From Burkholderia pyrrocinia (GTDB taxonomy: Bacteria > Pseudomonadota > Gammaproteobacteria > Burkholderiales > Burkholderiaceae): a stretch of 64,000 bases of DNA. A model generated the notes under the pieces. The model had not been told where the DNA came from. It searched no databases and was given only the letters and a program-made list of their open reading frames with translations. The translations under genes were made by a program, and so were the position numbers. The DNA is taken from assembly GCF_001028665.1 (NCBI RefSeq), contig NZ_CP011504.1, positions 1,674,001 through 1,738,000 of the forward strand, read 5' to 3'. Below, one piece after another: positions 18,201 through 26,037 of this stretch. Position 1 is the stretch's first letter. Every line of letters starts with the position of its first letter.

Positions 18201-21200
18201 GAAGGACCTGCGTGCGCAGCTCGTCGAGGAACGCTACGTGTCGGTGCTGACCAAGCAGGATTCCGGCGCGTACAAATACGATTCGCGGCTGAAGGAAGTG
18301 CCGGTCGACGAGAAACCGCTGACGATTCCGGCGGCCGGGCTCGACTTCACGCTGCGCACCGACAAGCCGGGCAGCTATGCGCTCGTGATCCGCGGCGCGG
18401 ACGGCACCGCGGTGAACCGGATCGAGTATTCGGTCACGGGCGACGCGAACGTCACGCGCTCGCTCGACCGCAACGCCGAGCTGCAGGTGAGCCTCGCGAA
18501 GCACGACTACAAGCCGGGCGAGCAGGTCGAGATCGCGATCCGCGCGCCTTACGCGGGCAGCGGCCTGATCACGATCGAGCGCGACAAGGTGTATGCGCAC
18601 GCATGGTTCCATGCGGATACGACGAGTTCGATCCAGCACATCACGGTGCCGGCCGGCTTCGAAGGCAATGGCTACATCAACGTGCAATACATCCGCGATC
18701 CGTCGTCGGACGAGATCTTCATGAGCCCGCTGAGCTACGGCGTCGTGCCGTTCTCGGTGAACCTCGACGCGCGCCGCAATGCGCTCACCGTCGATGCGCC
18801 GGCGCTCGTGAAGCCGGGCGACACCGCCACCTTCACCGTGCATTCGGCGAAGCCGGCGAAGGTCGTCGTGTTCGCGGTCGACGAAGGCATCCTGCAGGTC
18901 GCGCGCTACAAGCTCGGCGATCCGCTGAAGTTCTTCTTCCGCAAGCGGATGCTCGAAGTCGGCACGTCGCAGATCCTTGACCTGATCCTGCCGGACTTCG
19001 AGAAGCTGATGGCGATGGCCGCGCCCGGCGGCGACACCGACGACGCGATCGGTCGCCAGTTGAACCCGTTCAAGCGCAAGCGCGACAAGCCGGTCGTCTA
19101 CTGGTCGGGGATCGTCGACGTGAACGGCGACACGCGTTTGAGCTACACGGTGCCCGACTATTTCAACGGGAAGCTGCGCGTGATGGCCGTGTCGGTGTCG
19201 CCGGACCTGGTCGGCACGTTCGAAGGCGCGACGACGGTGCGCGGCGATTTCGTGCTGTCGCCGAACGTGCCGACGACGCTCGCGCTGGGCGACGAGGCCG
19301 ACGTGAGCGTCGGCGTCGCGAACAACCTGACGGGCGTCGGCAACCAGCCGGTGCCGGTCGCGGTCACGCTGAAGACGGGCCCGCAGTTGCAGGTGATCGG
19401 GCCGGCGACGCAGAACGTCGCGCTCGCGCCGCAGCACGAGGGCGTCGCGCTGTTCCGCGTGAAGGCGACCGACACGCTCGGCTCGGGCATGCTGTCGTTC
19501 GGCGCGCGCTACGGCGCGAAGGGTGCGCAGCAGCGCGTCGACGTGTCGGTGCGGCCGGCCGCCGCGTTCCGCACGCAGCTCGACATCGCGCGGCTCGATC
19601 CGGGCAAGAAGGCGAGCGTGCCGAACCTGCGGCCGATGTACGACGCGTATGCGTCGCGCGACGCGAGCATCTCGACCGCGCCGCTCGTGCTGTCCGAGGG
19701 GCTGTCGTCTTATCTCGTCAATTTCGACCACTACTGCAGCGAGCAGATGGTGAGCGCGGTCGTGCCGCGCGTGTTCGCGTCGAAGTGGCTGTCGGTGCGC
19801 GCGCTGACGAGCGCGATGCATGCACCTGAAGCCGGCGCCGACGCGGCGAACGCGGGCGCGATCGCGCAGTTCCTCGGCGTACTGCGCAGCCGGCAGAACG
19901 TGCAGGGCGGCTTCGGCCTGTGGAGCGCGACGCCTGATGCCGATCCGTTCGTGTCCGCTTATGCGATGCACGTGCTGCTCGACGCGCGCGAGCGCGGCAC
20001 GGCCGTGCCGAAGGACATGCTCGACACGGGCAACACGTATCTGCAGAAGCTCGCGGCGAACGATTCGCTCGGCTCGCTCGACCTGCTGCGGCAGCGCGCA
20101 TACGCGGTGTATCTGCTGACGCGCCAGGGCAACGTGACGACCAACAGCCTCGCGGCCGTGCAGAAGCGCCTGCAGGATGCGTATCCGAACGACTGGAAGA
20201 GCGATCTCGCGGCCGCGTGGCTGGCCGCGTCGTATCAACTGCTGAAGCAGGACAAGGAGGCCGCCGCGCTGATCGCGGGCCCGCAGGCGCTGCTCGAACG
20301 CAAGCGTACGTCCGATGGCGGTTACGTGACCGGCTACTACATCGATCCGCTGACGCGCGACGCGAGCGTGCTGTACCTGCTCGCGAAGCACTTCCCCGAG
20401 CGCGTGCGCAAGCTGTCGCCGCGCGCGATGGACAACATCGCCGCGCCGCTGGTCGACAACCGCTACAACACGCTGTCGTCGGCGATGACGATCCTCGCGC
20501 TCGATGCGTATGCGGCGTCGAACGCGGGCCAGCTCGACCAGCTCGCGATCAACGAAGTGCGCGCGGGCGCCGCGCCGAAGGACGTGTCGTCGATCCAGGC
20601 GAACCTCGTGCGCTCGGGCACGTGGGCGGCCGGCGCGTCGCGCATCGACTTCGTGAACGGCAGCGCGCTGCCCGCGTGGTGGGTCGCGAGCCAGTCGGGC
20701 TACGATCGCGGCACGTCGACGAAGGCGATCAGGAACGGGCTCGAGATCGTGCGCGACTACACCGACACGAACGGCAAGCCGCTCGACAAGATCACGCTCG
20801 GCCAGGAAATCGACGTGCACCTGAAGATCCGCGCGACGGGCTCGGCGAACGTCGGCAACATCGCGATCGTCGATCTGCTGCCCGGCGGCTTCGATCCGGT
20901 AATCGCGCCGCCGCCCGCGACCGACGCGCAGGACGGCGACGGCAATGGCGAAGGCGGCGCGTCGGCGCCGGCGGCCGATGCCCCGTGGCATTCGCCGATC
21001 GGCGTAACGGGTTCGACGTGGCAGCCGCAGTTCGCGGACGTGCGCGAGGATCGCGTGGTGATCTACGGCACCGCGACGACCGACGTGCGCGAGTTCGTCT
21101 ACCGGATCAAGGCGAGCAACGCGGGCCGCTTCGTCGCGCCGCCCGCGTACGGCGAGTCGATGTACGACCGCCGCGTGCAGGCGCAGGCGCCGGGCGGCAC

Positions 21201-21228
21201 GGCGCTGACGGTGGAGCGCGTGCGATGA
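15226..21228 (+). CDS. Bacterial alpha-2-macroglobulin (YfhM-like), thioester type
   Basis: 2000-aa protease-trapping envelope protein. An N-terminal hydrophobic segment (~residues 55-70) would anchor it in the inner membrane without a lipobox. MG domains and an A2M N region follow, with a low-complexity Asp/Ser/Gly linker at ~565-604. The thioester motif is CSEQ at residue 1504 (family CxEQ), then an alpha-alpha barrel with WSATPDADPFVSAYAMHVLL. Family knowledge: such proteins covalently trap invading proteases, and PBP1C repairs peptidoglycan alongside. Start at 15226 has AAGGAAAT upstream. pbpC follows 54 bases later. It is longer than E. coli YfhM (about 1650 aa), partly from linkers. Confidence 0.93.
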   Translation: MDLLRFLLLLPIRAAGFVWRLLGRVLRPLVGDVSWTAPAWAGITVAAVRRRPWHAGGIVLLAAALGYGGYWFKHRPKPPEPETVDFTVKAPAITTYEVDDGDKPKITVHPLEVVFSRSAAPIERVGKPAGQGIEMTPALKGAWEWVDDKTLRFTPAADWPVGAHVEVRFAVHQVFAPQVTMHDDHFAFDLPAFTATSGDNQFYQNPDNPAEKQALLQLRFNYPVDPAELEKRIGLVLVGRDGKTVSPLRYTVNYDKMKTSAWVYSQPLEIPHDPLSVRLDVDKGVKSTRGGEGTPAVLHASVGVPGLYSLTIGNVEPTLVDNERYEPEQVLVAETSDGVRSADLAARAKAWVLPKRKPGVDQSDDDPPYEWNVADISDAVLKQSKPLPLAAVPTENDFATLQSFKYHATPGDRIVVRFEGDLKSAGGYLLGAPVTTAFTVPDYPKLLRFMADGSLLSMSGSKRLSVVSRNLPGMKVEIGRVVPDQLQHLVSFNNGTYARPELSYSFSEDHIVERFVQTRAFPAGDPGKAHYEGIDLGQYLKGGKRGVFLLHLSKYDPAAEKKKADDAKDSDASSGDGSQDQSGNADSGDSNGNGDDSDKALGDTRLIVVTDLGMLVKRALDGSQDVFIQSIRNGRPVAGATVSVLAVNGQTLFSQTTTADGVVHFPAFKGLDREKRPQLYVVKKDSDLSFLPVAGRDRQLDFSRFDVDGERNATGQGQLSAYLFSDRGLYRPGDPFHIGLIVRAASWARSPAGVPLQAEIVDPRGITVERKPVTVDATGFTELGYTTAETSPTGTWTVNLYIVKDGQPGAEPIGSTTVQVKEFLPDRMKVDAKLSQQVVEGWVKPKGLKGIVDAQNLFGTPAEKRRVAATLTLRPVWPSFRSWQGYHFFDARRAKEGYTTTLQDGTTDDKGHAEFDLDLDKYADATYQLYFQAKAYEAEGGRNVAANAQTLVSNNDWLVGYKSVDDLGYVKRGSPRAVRLVAIDPGAKAIGVKDLRAQLVEERYVSVLTKQDSGAYKYDSRLKEVPVDEKPLTIPAAGLDFTLRTDKPGSYALVIRGADGTAVNRIEYSVTGDANVTRSLDRNAELQVSLAKHDYKPGEQVEIAIRAPYAGSGLITIERDKVYAHAWFHADTTSSIQHITVPAGFEGNGYINVQYIRDPSSDEIFMSPLSYGVVPFSVNLDARRNALTVDAPALVKPGDTATFTVHSAKPAKVVVFAVDEGILQVARYKLGDPLKFFFRKRMLEVGTSQILDLILPDFEKLMAMAAPGGDTDDAIGRQLNPFKRKRDKPVVYWSGIVDVNGDTRLSYTVPDYFNGKLRVMAVSVSPDLVGTFEGATTVRGDFVLSPNVPTTLALGDEADVSVGVANNLTGVGNQPVPVAVTLKTGPQLQVIGPATQNVALAPQHEGVALFRVKATDTLGSGMLSFGARYGAKGAQQRVDVSVRPAAAFRTQLDIARLDPGKKASVPNLRPMYDAYASRDASISTAPLVLSEGLSSYLVNFDHYCSEQMVSAVVPRVFASKWLSVRALTSAMHAPEAGADAANAGAIAQFLGVLRSRQNVQGGFGLWSATPDADPFVSAYAMHVLLDARERGTAVPKDMLDTGNTYLQKLAANDSLGSLDLLRQRAYAVYLLTRQGNVTTNSLAAVQKRLQDAYPNDWKSDLAAAWLAASYQLLKQDKEAAALIAGPQALLERKRTSDGGYVTGYYIDPLTRDASVLYLLAKHFPERVRKLSPRAMDNIAAPLVDNRYNTLSSAMTILALDAYAASNAGQLDQLAINEVRAGAAPKDVSSIQANLVRSGTWAAGASRIDFVNGSALPAWWVASQSGYDRGTSTKAIRNGLEIVRDYTDTNGKPLDKITLGQEIDVHLKIRATGSANVGNIAIVDLLPGGFDPVIAPPPATDAQDGDGNGEGGASAPAADAPWHSPIGVTGSTWQPQFADVREDRVVIYGTATTDVREFVYRIKASNAGRFVAPPAYGESMYDRRVQAQAPGGTALTVERVR

Positions 21229-21282
21229 CGGTGCGGCTGCACCGGCCTTGCAAGCCGCGCCGGATGCGAGGAGCGCCCGCGC

Positions 21283-23694
21283 GTGGCTGATGGATCCGTG
21301 CTGCGGCGCGCGCTGCATGGCGCCGGCCGCTGGCTGCATCGCTGGCAGAACTGGATCGCCGGCGCGCTGCTTGTGTTCGGCGCGCTGGCCGCGTGCCGGC
21401 TGTGGCCGCATCCGCCGCTGCGCGACTGGAAGCCGTCGTCGGTCGCGGTGGTCGACGTGCACGGCCGGCTGCTGCGCCTGACGCTCGCGAAGGACGACCG
21501 CTACCGGCTGTGGGTGCCGCTCGACCGGATGTCGCCGCAGCTCGTCGAAGCCGTGATGCTGCACGAGGATCGCTGGTTCTGGTGGCATCCGGGCTTCAAT
21601 CCGTACGGGCTCGCGCGCGGCGCATGGATCACGTATGTGCGCGGCGGCAATCCGCAGGGCGGCTCGACGCTGACGATGCAGCTTGCGCGCTCGCTGTGGC
21701 GGCTGAACACGCGCACGCCGGCCGGCAAGCTCGAGCAGGTCGCGCGCGCGGTGCAGCTCGAACTTTTCTACTCGAAGCGGCAGATCCTCGAAGCCTATCT
21801 GAACGATGCACCGTACGGCCGCAACGTCGAAGGTGCGGGCACCGCGTGCGTCGTCTATTTCGACCGGATGCCCGACGCGCTGACGCTGCCCGAGGCGCTC
21901 GCGCTTGCGGTGATTCCGCAGGACCCGGCGCGGCGCGTGCGCGGCGGGCAGGACGAGATCAACCGCGCGCTGGCCGCGTCGCGCAACCGGCTATACGCGC
22001 GCTGGCTGACGAAGCACCCGCGCGATGCGTCGCTCAAGCCGCTGTTCGCGTTGCCGCTCGCGATGCGGCCGCTGTCGGCGCTGCCGTTCGACGCACCGCA
22101 CGCGGTCGACCAGGCGCTCGCCGCGCGCAGCGCATGGCGCACGACATCGGGCGACGCGGACGACACGAACGATGCCGGCGCGCGGCTCGTGACGACACTC
22201 GATCTCGATCTGCAGCGCACGCTCGAACGGCAGATCGCGCGCTACGTCGCACGCAACGACACACGCGGCGTGCGCAACGCGGCCGCGCTGCTCGTCGATA
22301 CGCGCGACATGGGCGTGAAGGCGCTCGTCGGTTCCGCGAACTTCTTCGATCGCACGATCGACGGGCAGGTGAACGGCACGCTCGCGCGGCGCTCGCCGGG
22401 CTCGACGCTCAAGCCGTTCATCTATGCGCTCGGCTTCGACCAGGGCGTGCTGCATCCGCAGACCGTGCTGCGCGACGTGCCGACCGCGTTCGGGCCGTAT
22501 GCGCCGGAGAATTTCGACGGCCATTTCCTCGGGCCGATCACCGCGACCGATGCGCTGAACCGCAGCCGCAACGTGCCGGCCGTATGGGTTGCGTCGCAGC
22601 TCAAGTCGCCCGATTTGTATGGATTCCTTCAGGAATCCGGCGTGCGCCGGCTCGCGAGCGCGCAGCACTACGGGCTCGCGCTCGTGCTCGGCGGCGGCGA
22701 AGTGACGGCGCAGGATCTCGCGGCGCTTTACGCGATGCTCGCGAATCGCGGCGAGTTCAGGCCGCTGCGGCTGCGCGCGGACGAACCGGCCGCGCCCGGC
22801 CGGCGCCTGCTGAGCGCGGAGGCGAGCTACATGACGATGGACATGCTGCGCCAGCATCTGCGGCCCGACGAGACGAGCGGCGCGCAGCCGTCGGGCGTGC
22901 CCGTCTACTGGAAGACCGGCACGTCATGGTCGTTCCGCGATGCGTGGACGGCCGGCGTGTTCGGCCCGTATGTGCTGGTCGTGTGGGTCGGCAACTTCGA
23001 CAATTCGACCAACACGGCGTTCGTCGGCGTCGATGCGGCCGCGCCGCTGTTCTTCCAGGTCGTCGACGCGCTGAATGCCGAGCGCACGCTCGTCGAGCCG
23101 CCGCGCGCGGTGCCGCCGCACCTGAAGCGCGTGCGGATCTGCCTCGCGAGCGGCGAGCTGCCGAACGAGTGGTGTCCGCAGCAGGGCTGGACGTGGTTCA
23201 TTCCCGGCACGTCGCCGATCCGCGTGAGCACCGTGCACCGGCCCGTCGTGATCGACGATGCGACGGGAAAGGCCGCATGCCCGCCGTACGACGGCAAGCG
23301 CACGCATACGGAGATCTTCGAGTTCTGGCCGTCGGACCTGCAGCAGGTGTTCGCGCAGGCCGGCATTCCGCGCCGGCGGCCGCCGCAGAACGCGGACTGC
23401 CGCGATGCGGGGCAAGTAGACGGCGATCCGCCGCGCATCACGTCGCCGCTGCGAGGCAGTACGTATGCGATGCGCGTGAAGAGCGCCGACGATACGCGCA
23501 TCGCGTTCAACGCGACGGCCGACGCGAGCGCGCATGCGCTGTACTGGTTCGTCAACGACGCGTATGTCGGCCGCAGCGCGCCTGGCGACGCGCTGTTCTG
23601 GCAGCCGCGCACGGCCGGCAGCTATGCGGTGCGGGTGGTCGACGATCACGGGCGCAGCGACCAGCGGCCGCTGGCGGTCGGGCTCGAGCAGTAG
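21283..23694 (+). CDS. pbpC: Penicillin-binding protein 1C
   Basis: 803-aa bifunctional class A PBP. A membrane anchor at ~30-50 is followed by the glycosyltransferase domain (catalytic Glu in LHEDRWFWWHPGFNP, then GGSTLTMQLAR). The transpeptidase domain has SPGSTLKP, SRN (NRSRNVPAV) and KTG (WKTGTSWSF). The C-terminal BiPBP-C domain runs from ~residue 690. GTG start with GAGGAG about 10 bases upstream. Pairing with the A2M gene upstream is conserved across proteobacteria and supports joint defence or repair of the cell wall. All catalytic motifs are intact. Confidence 0.95.
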   Translation: MADGSVLRRALHGAGRWLHRWQNWIAGALLVFGALAACRLWPHPPLRDWKPSSVAVVDVHGRLLRLTLAKDDRYRLWVPLDRMSPQLVEAVMLHEDRWFWWHPGFNPYGLARGAWITYVRGGNPQGGSTLTMQLARSLWRLNTRTPAGKLEQVARAVQLELFYSKRQILEAYLNDAPYGRNVEGAGTACVVYFDRMPDALTLPEALALAVIPQDPARRVRGGQDEINRALAASRNRLYARWLTKHPRDASLKPLFALPLAMRPLSALPFDAPHAVDQALAARSAWRTTSGDADDTNDAGARLVTTLDLDLQRTLERQIARYVARNDTRGVRNAAALLVDTRDMGVKALVGSANFFDRTIDGQVNGTLARRSPGSTLKPFIYALGFDQGVLHPQTVLRDVPTAFGPYAPENFDGHFLGPITATDALNRSRNVPAVWVASQLKSPDLYGFLQESGVRRLASAQHYGLALVLGGGEVTAQDLAALYAMLANRGEFRPLRLRADEPAAPGRRLLSAEASYMTMDMLRQHLRPDETSGAQPSGVPVYWKTGTSWSFRDAWTAGVFGPYVLVVWVGNFDNSTNTAFVGVDAAAPLFFQVVDALNAERTLVEPPRAVPPHLKRVRICLASGELPNEWCPQQGWTWFIPGTSPIRVSTVHRPVVIDDATGKAACPPYDGKRTHTEIFEFWPSDLQQVFAQAGIPRRRPPQNADCRDAGQVDGDPPRITSPLRGSTYAMRVKSADDTRIAFNATADASAHALYWFVNDAYVGRSAPGDALFWQPRTAGSYAVRVVDDHGRSDQRPLAVGLEQ

Positions 23695-23837
23695 GGGCGA
23701 GCGACGACATCGATCGCGGTGATTTCGCCCATGCGGCAGACGAACGCGACGAAGCGGGCCGAGCGCTGTGCTATCTGTCGGCGCCCGCGTTCCGCGCGAC
23801 GGTGCGAGCGCTGCACGGATGACCCGCTAGCGCCGAT

Positions 23838-25244
23838 TCATGCGCTGTAGCCGATCCGCAGGACACCCCATTGCCGTCCGCCGACCACGATGGGCGCGGA
23901 AACGTCCTTCATCAGCGCGAAGTTGCCGTTGCCCATGTCGCGCCGATAGGTCTGCAGCAGGAACGGCTTGGTATGCGACACGGAGGTGCGCGCCGTCCGG
24001 TCCGTGTAGATCCGGCGGTTCCGGCAGTTCGCCGCATTCCACGCGGCGTCTGCGCGCTGGGGCAGCGAGAACTTCCGGTTGTGAGTCGGCAGGTAGCACT
24101 GTTTGTCGAAGCTGGCGCAATAGACGATGCGTTCGTCGATCTCGAGCACCGGCTCCTGGACGGCCGGCAGCGCGCGATCGGTGAAGGCCGTGAAGCGCGT
24201 CATGAACTGCTGCGGATCGGTGCCGGGAATCGGCACGTAGTTCGCGTCGAACAGCGCGTCGAGCGCGATATCGCCGCGCGCGACCGCATCGTCGAAGAGC
24301 TTGCTGATCGCCGCGGCCGTGTTCCGCGCGGTTTCGATAAAGCGCGTGTCGGGCGACTCGATGCCGGTCGCGGCCGTGAGTTCGATGAGCGTCTCGGAGA
24401 CGGAGAGCAGGTTGCCGAGCCGGTCCTTGGCTTGCGAGAAGTTGTCGCTGGAATCCTCGACGCCGGACGCCATTTCGCCAACCTGTTCCTCGAGGTGGTG
24501 GCACTGCGTCTCGATCTCGTCGGTGAGCGACGCGATCTGTTCGGCCTCGCCGGCGAGTTCGGTGATCGCGTGCCCCGTCGAGTGCACGACCTCGCCGATC
24601 GTGCGCGTGCCCTCGCGTACGCGATGGGCGCGCGCGGCGTTGTCGGTTCCCTCCGCGATCAGGTGTTCGGTCTGTTCGGCAAGGCGCGCGAGGGTCGTCT
24701 CGATCTGGGCCGTCGCCTGCCCGGTCTTCGCGGACAGATTCTTGACCTCGGCCGCGACGACCGCGAAGCTGCGGCCCGACTCGCCGGCGCGCGCGGCTTC
24801 GATCGCGGCGTTCAGCGCGAGCAGGTGGGTCTGGCGGGCGATGACGGAGATCTCCTCGGACACGGCCCGCACGTGATCGAGCGCGTCGCGCAGCGCGCCC
24901 ATCTGGCTGCCGATCGACGTGACGCCCTCGACGAGGCCGTGGATGTCGGCGAGCGATGCCTCGATCGTCTGTTGCGACTTCTGGACCGCGTTCGACGCAT
25001 TGGCGCTGACGGCGCGCACCTGCTGCGCGGCTTCGGCGATCCGGTGGTTGCCGCGCAGCGTGACGGCGGCCGATTCACGCAGCGTGTGGCAGACCTCCGC
25101 CTGCCTGGCGACGCGGGCGGCGACTTCCTCGACATGGCCCGAGACGTCGCAGATCTCGATGCCGAGCTTGCCGGCCTGCTCGGCGATGTCGCCGACGAGC
25201 GCGCGCGATGAACGGCGGCCGCGGCCGATTCCGAAGAGGTTCAC
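23838..25244 (-). CDS. Soluble methyl-accepting chemotaxis protein with C-terminal sensory domain
   Basis: 468 aa. There is no transmembrane segment: the N-terminal ~330 residues are coiled-coil signalling domain with the hairpin tip VIARQTHLLALNAAIEAARA and GRSFAVVAAEVKNLSAKT, whose sequence interacts with CheA/CheW. The C-terminal ~130 residues, from DANYVPIPGTDPQQF to QWGVLRIGYSA, look like a PAS/Cache-type ligand domain. The usual order (sensor then signal) is therefore reversed. GTG start at 25244 is chosen because AGGAG lies 10 bases upstream. The ligand is unknown; a cytoplasmic signal is implied. Confidence 0.9.
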   Translation of the reverse strand: MNLFGIGRGRRSSRALVGDIAEQAGKLGIEICDVSGHVEEVAARVARQAEVCHTLRESAAVTLRGNHRIAEAAQQVRAVSANASNAVQKSQQTIEASLADIHGLVEGVTSIGSQMGALRDALDHVRAVSEEISVIARQTHLLALNAAIEAARAGESGRSFAVVAAEVKNLSAKTGQATAQIETTLARLAEQTEHLIAEGTDNAARAHRVREGTRTIGEVVHSTGHAITELAGEAEQIASLTDEIETQCHHLEEQVGEMASGVEDSSDNFSQAKDRLGNLLSVSETLIELTAATGIESPDTRFIETARNTAAAISKLFDDAVARGDIALDALFDANYVPIPGTDPQQFMTRFTAFTDRALPAVQEPVLEIDERIVYCASFDKQCYLPTHNRKFSLPQRADAAWNAANCRNRRIYTDRTARTSVSHTKPFLLQTYRRDMGNGNFALMKDVSAPIVVGGRQWGVLRIGYSA

Positions 25245-25620
25245 GTTGCTGGGTCTCCTAGAGGGCGCGCATTCCCTGTTCTTGACCGATTTTGGGTGTG
25301 CGCTCCTGACTTGACGGCAGCGTGGCCGCCGACTTGAGGTCGGGTAAACGTCAGGATCGGAAATGAGGATCGTCAGGCAAGCGCTGCGCGTTTCACGTTC
25401 TCGCGGCGGCCGTCTTCCGGTGCGGAGCCGGACGAGCGAGCGTGCCGATCGCCCGTCCGGATGCGCCGCGTCAGAAGACGTGGTGGATGCCGACGTTGGC
25501 GCCGACCGTCGTGCCGGGCAAGCCGAACAACGCACCGCCCGCGTGCCGTCATGCCGCGTCAGCTTCGCTCCCGGCCGACTTCAAGCCGCCTGGCAATGCG
25601 AACGAAATCAAACCGCGACA
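25245..25620. other. Intergenic region with a porin remnant
   Basis: 376 bases with no intact gene. The part near the chemotaxis gene holds its leader and promoter; the middle carries the short porin 3' remnant listed separately. Nothing else is recognised. Confidence 0.5.
25471..25542 (-). pseudogene. Remnant of an outer-membrane porin C terminus
   Basis: Read on the minus strand, this stretch encodes RHAGGALFGLPGTT followed by VGANVGIHHVF and TGA, the amphipathic last strand ending in Phe typical of Burkholderia trimeric porins. An in-frame TGA lies immediately upstream (DAA-stop), and no porin body is present, so only ~24 codons remain. Interpreted as the decayed 3' end of a deleted porin gene; chance resemblance is possible. 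Confidence 0.5.
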
Positions 25621-25968
25621 TCACCCGTCATCCGCCTTCGCCTGCAGATCCTTCAACCCCTGAATCACGACCAGCAGTGCGCGCCCGTGCTCGTCGGAGC
25701 CGTCCCATGCATCGACGATCGCGTCGCGCAGCAGGTCGTTATAGCGGCGGCGCGACGGCCCGGTATCGACGCCATAGAAACTGCATAGCTTATTGAATGG
25801 CGTGCTGCGGCGCAGCCGATGCCCGTTCGACAGCCGCAGGCGCGACACGGTCGGCTGGCTGACCCCGGAAAGTCGCGCGATTTCGCTGGACGAGCGTGTA
25901 TCTGCCATCAGGCGGCGCAACAGGTCTTGAACGGGAAAATCTTGGTCCGGGGCTTCCATGCGATGCAT
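25621..25968 (-). CDS. Small helix-turn-helix DNA-binding protein
   Basis: 115 aa (112 if it starts at the internal ATG, 25959). An XRE/Cro-like HTH at ~residues 15-50 is visible in TRSSSEIARLSGVSQPTVSR, followed by a helical C-terminal half with GVDTGPSRRRYNDLLRDA. No enzymatic domain. It is divergent from the unknown gene at 26038 across 69 bases. A TATAAT box on the minus strand overlaps the first ATG, which would put transcription at or near the second ATG and give a leaderless message. Function unrecognised beyond likely regulation of the neighbour and itself. Confidence 0.75.
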   Translation of the reverse strand: MHRMEAPDQDFPVQDLLRRLMADTRSSSEIARLSGVSQPTVSRLRLSNGHRLRRSTPFNKLCSFYGVDTGPSRRRYNDLLRDAIVDAWDGSDEHGRALLVVIQGLKDLQAKADDG

Positions 25969-25972
25969 TATA
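25967..25972 (-). promoter_or_regulatory. Consensus -10 hexamer overlapping the HTH gene start
   Basis: TATAAT on the minus strand (25972-25967) runs directly into the first candidate ATG (25968). With normal spacing the transcript would start around 25960, making ATG 25959 the likely leaderless start. The -35 region (TTCAAC, 17 bases away) is weak. Confidence 0.4.
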
Positions 25973-26037
25973 CCTATACAGTTACGGCTGTTGAATGGGC
26001 TTCCTGTCACCAGCGAGGCTGTATCCCGAGAAAGTTG

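Noticed and set aside
13597..21588. Very long open frames on the minus strand opposite the LolC-like and A2M genes (over 1200 codons each).
   Set aside because: They are GC-driven shadow frames: Arg/His/Ala-rich composition, no domains, and they run antisense to a well-supported A2M gene.
23695..23822. In-frame 42-codon continuation after pbpC (…ALCYLSAPAFRATVRALHG).
   Set aside because: It follows the pbpC stop without start codon or ribosome-binding site; likely non-coding tail or degraded sequence.
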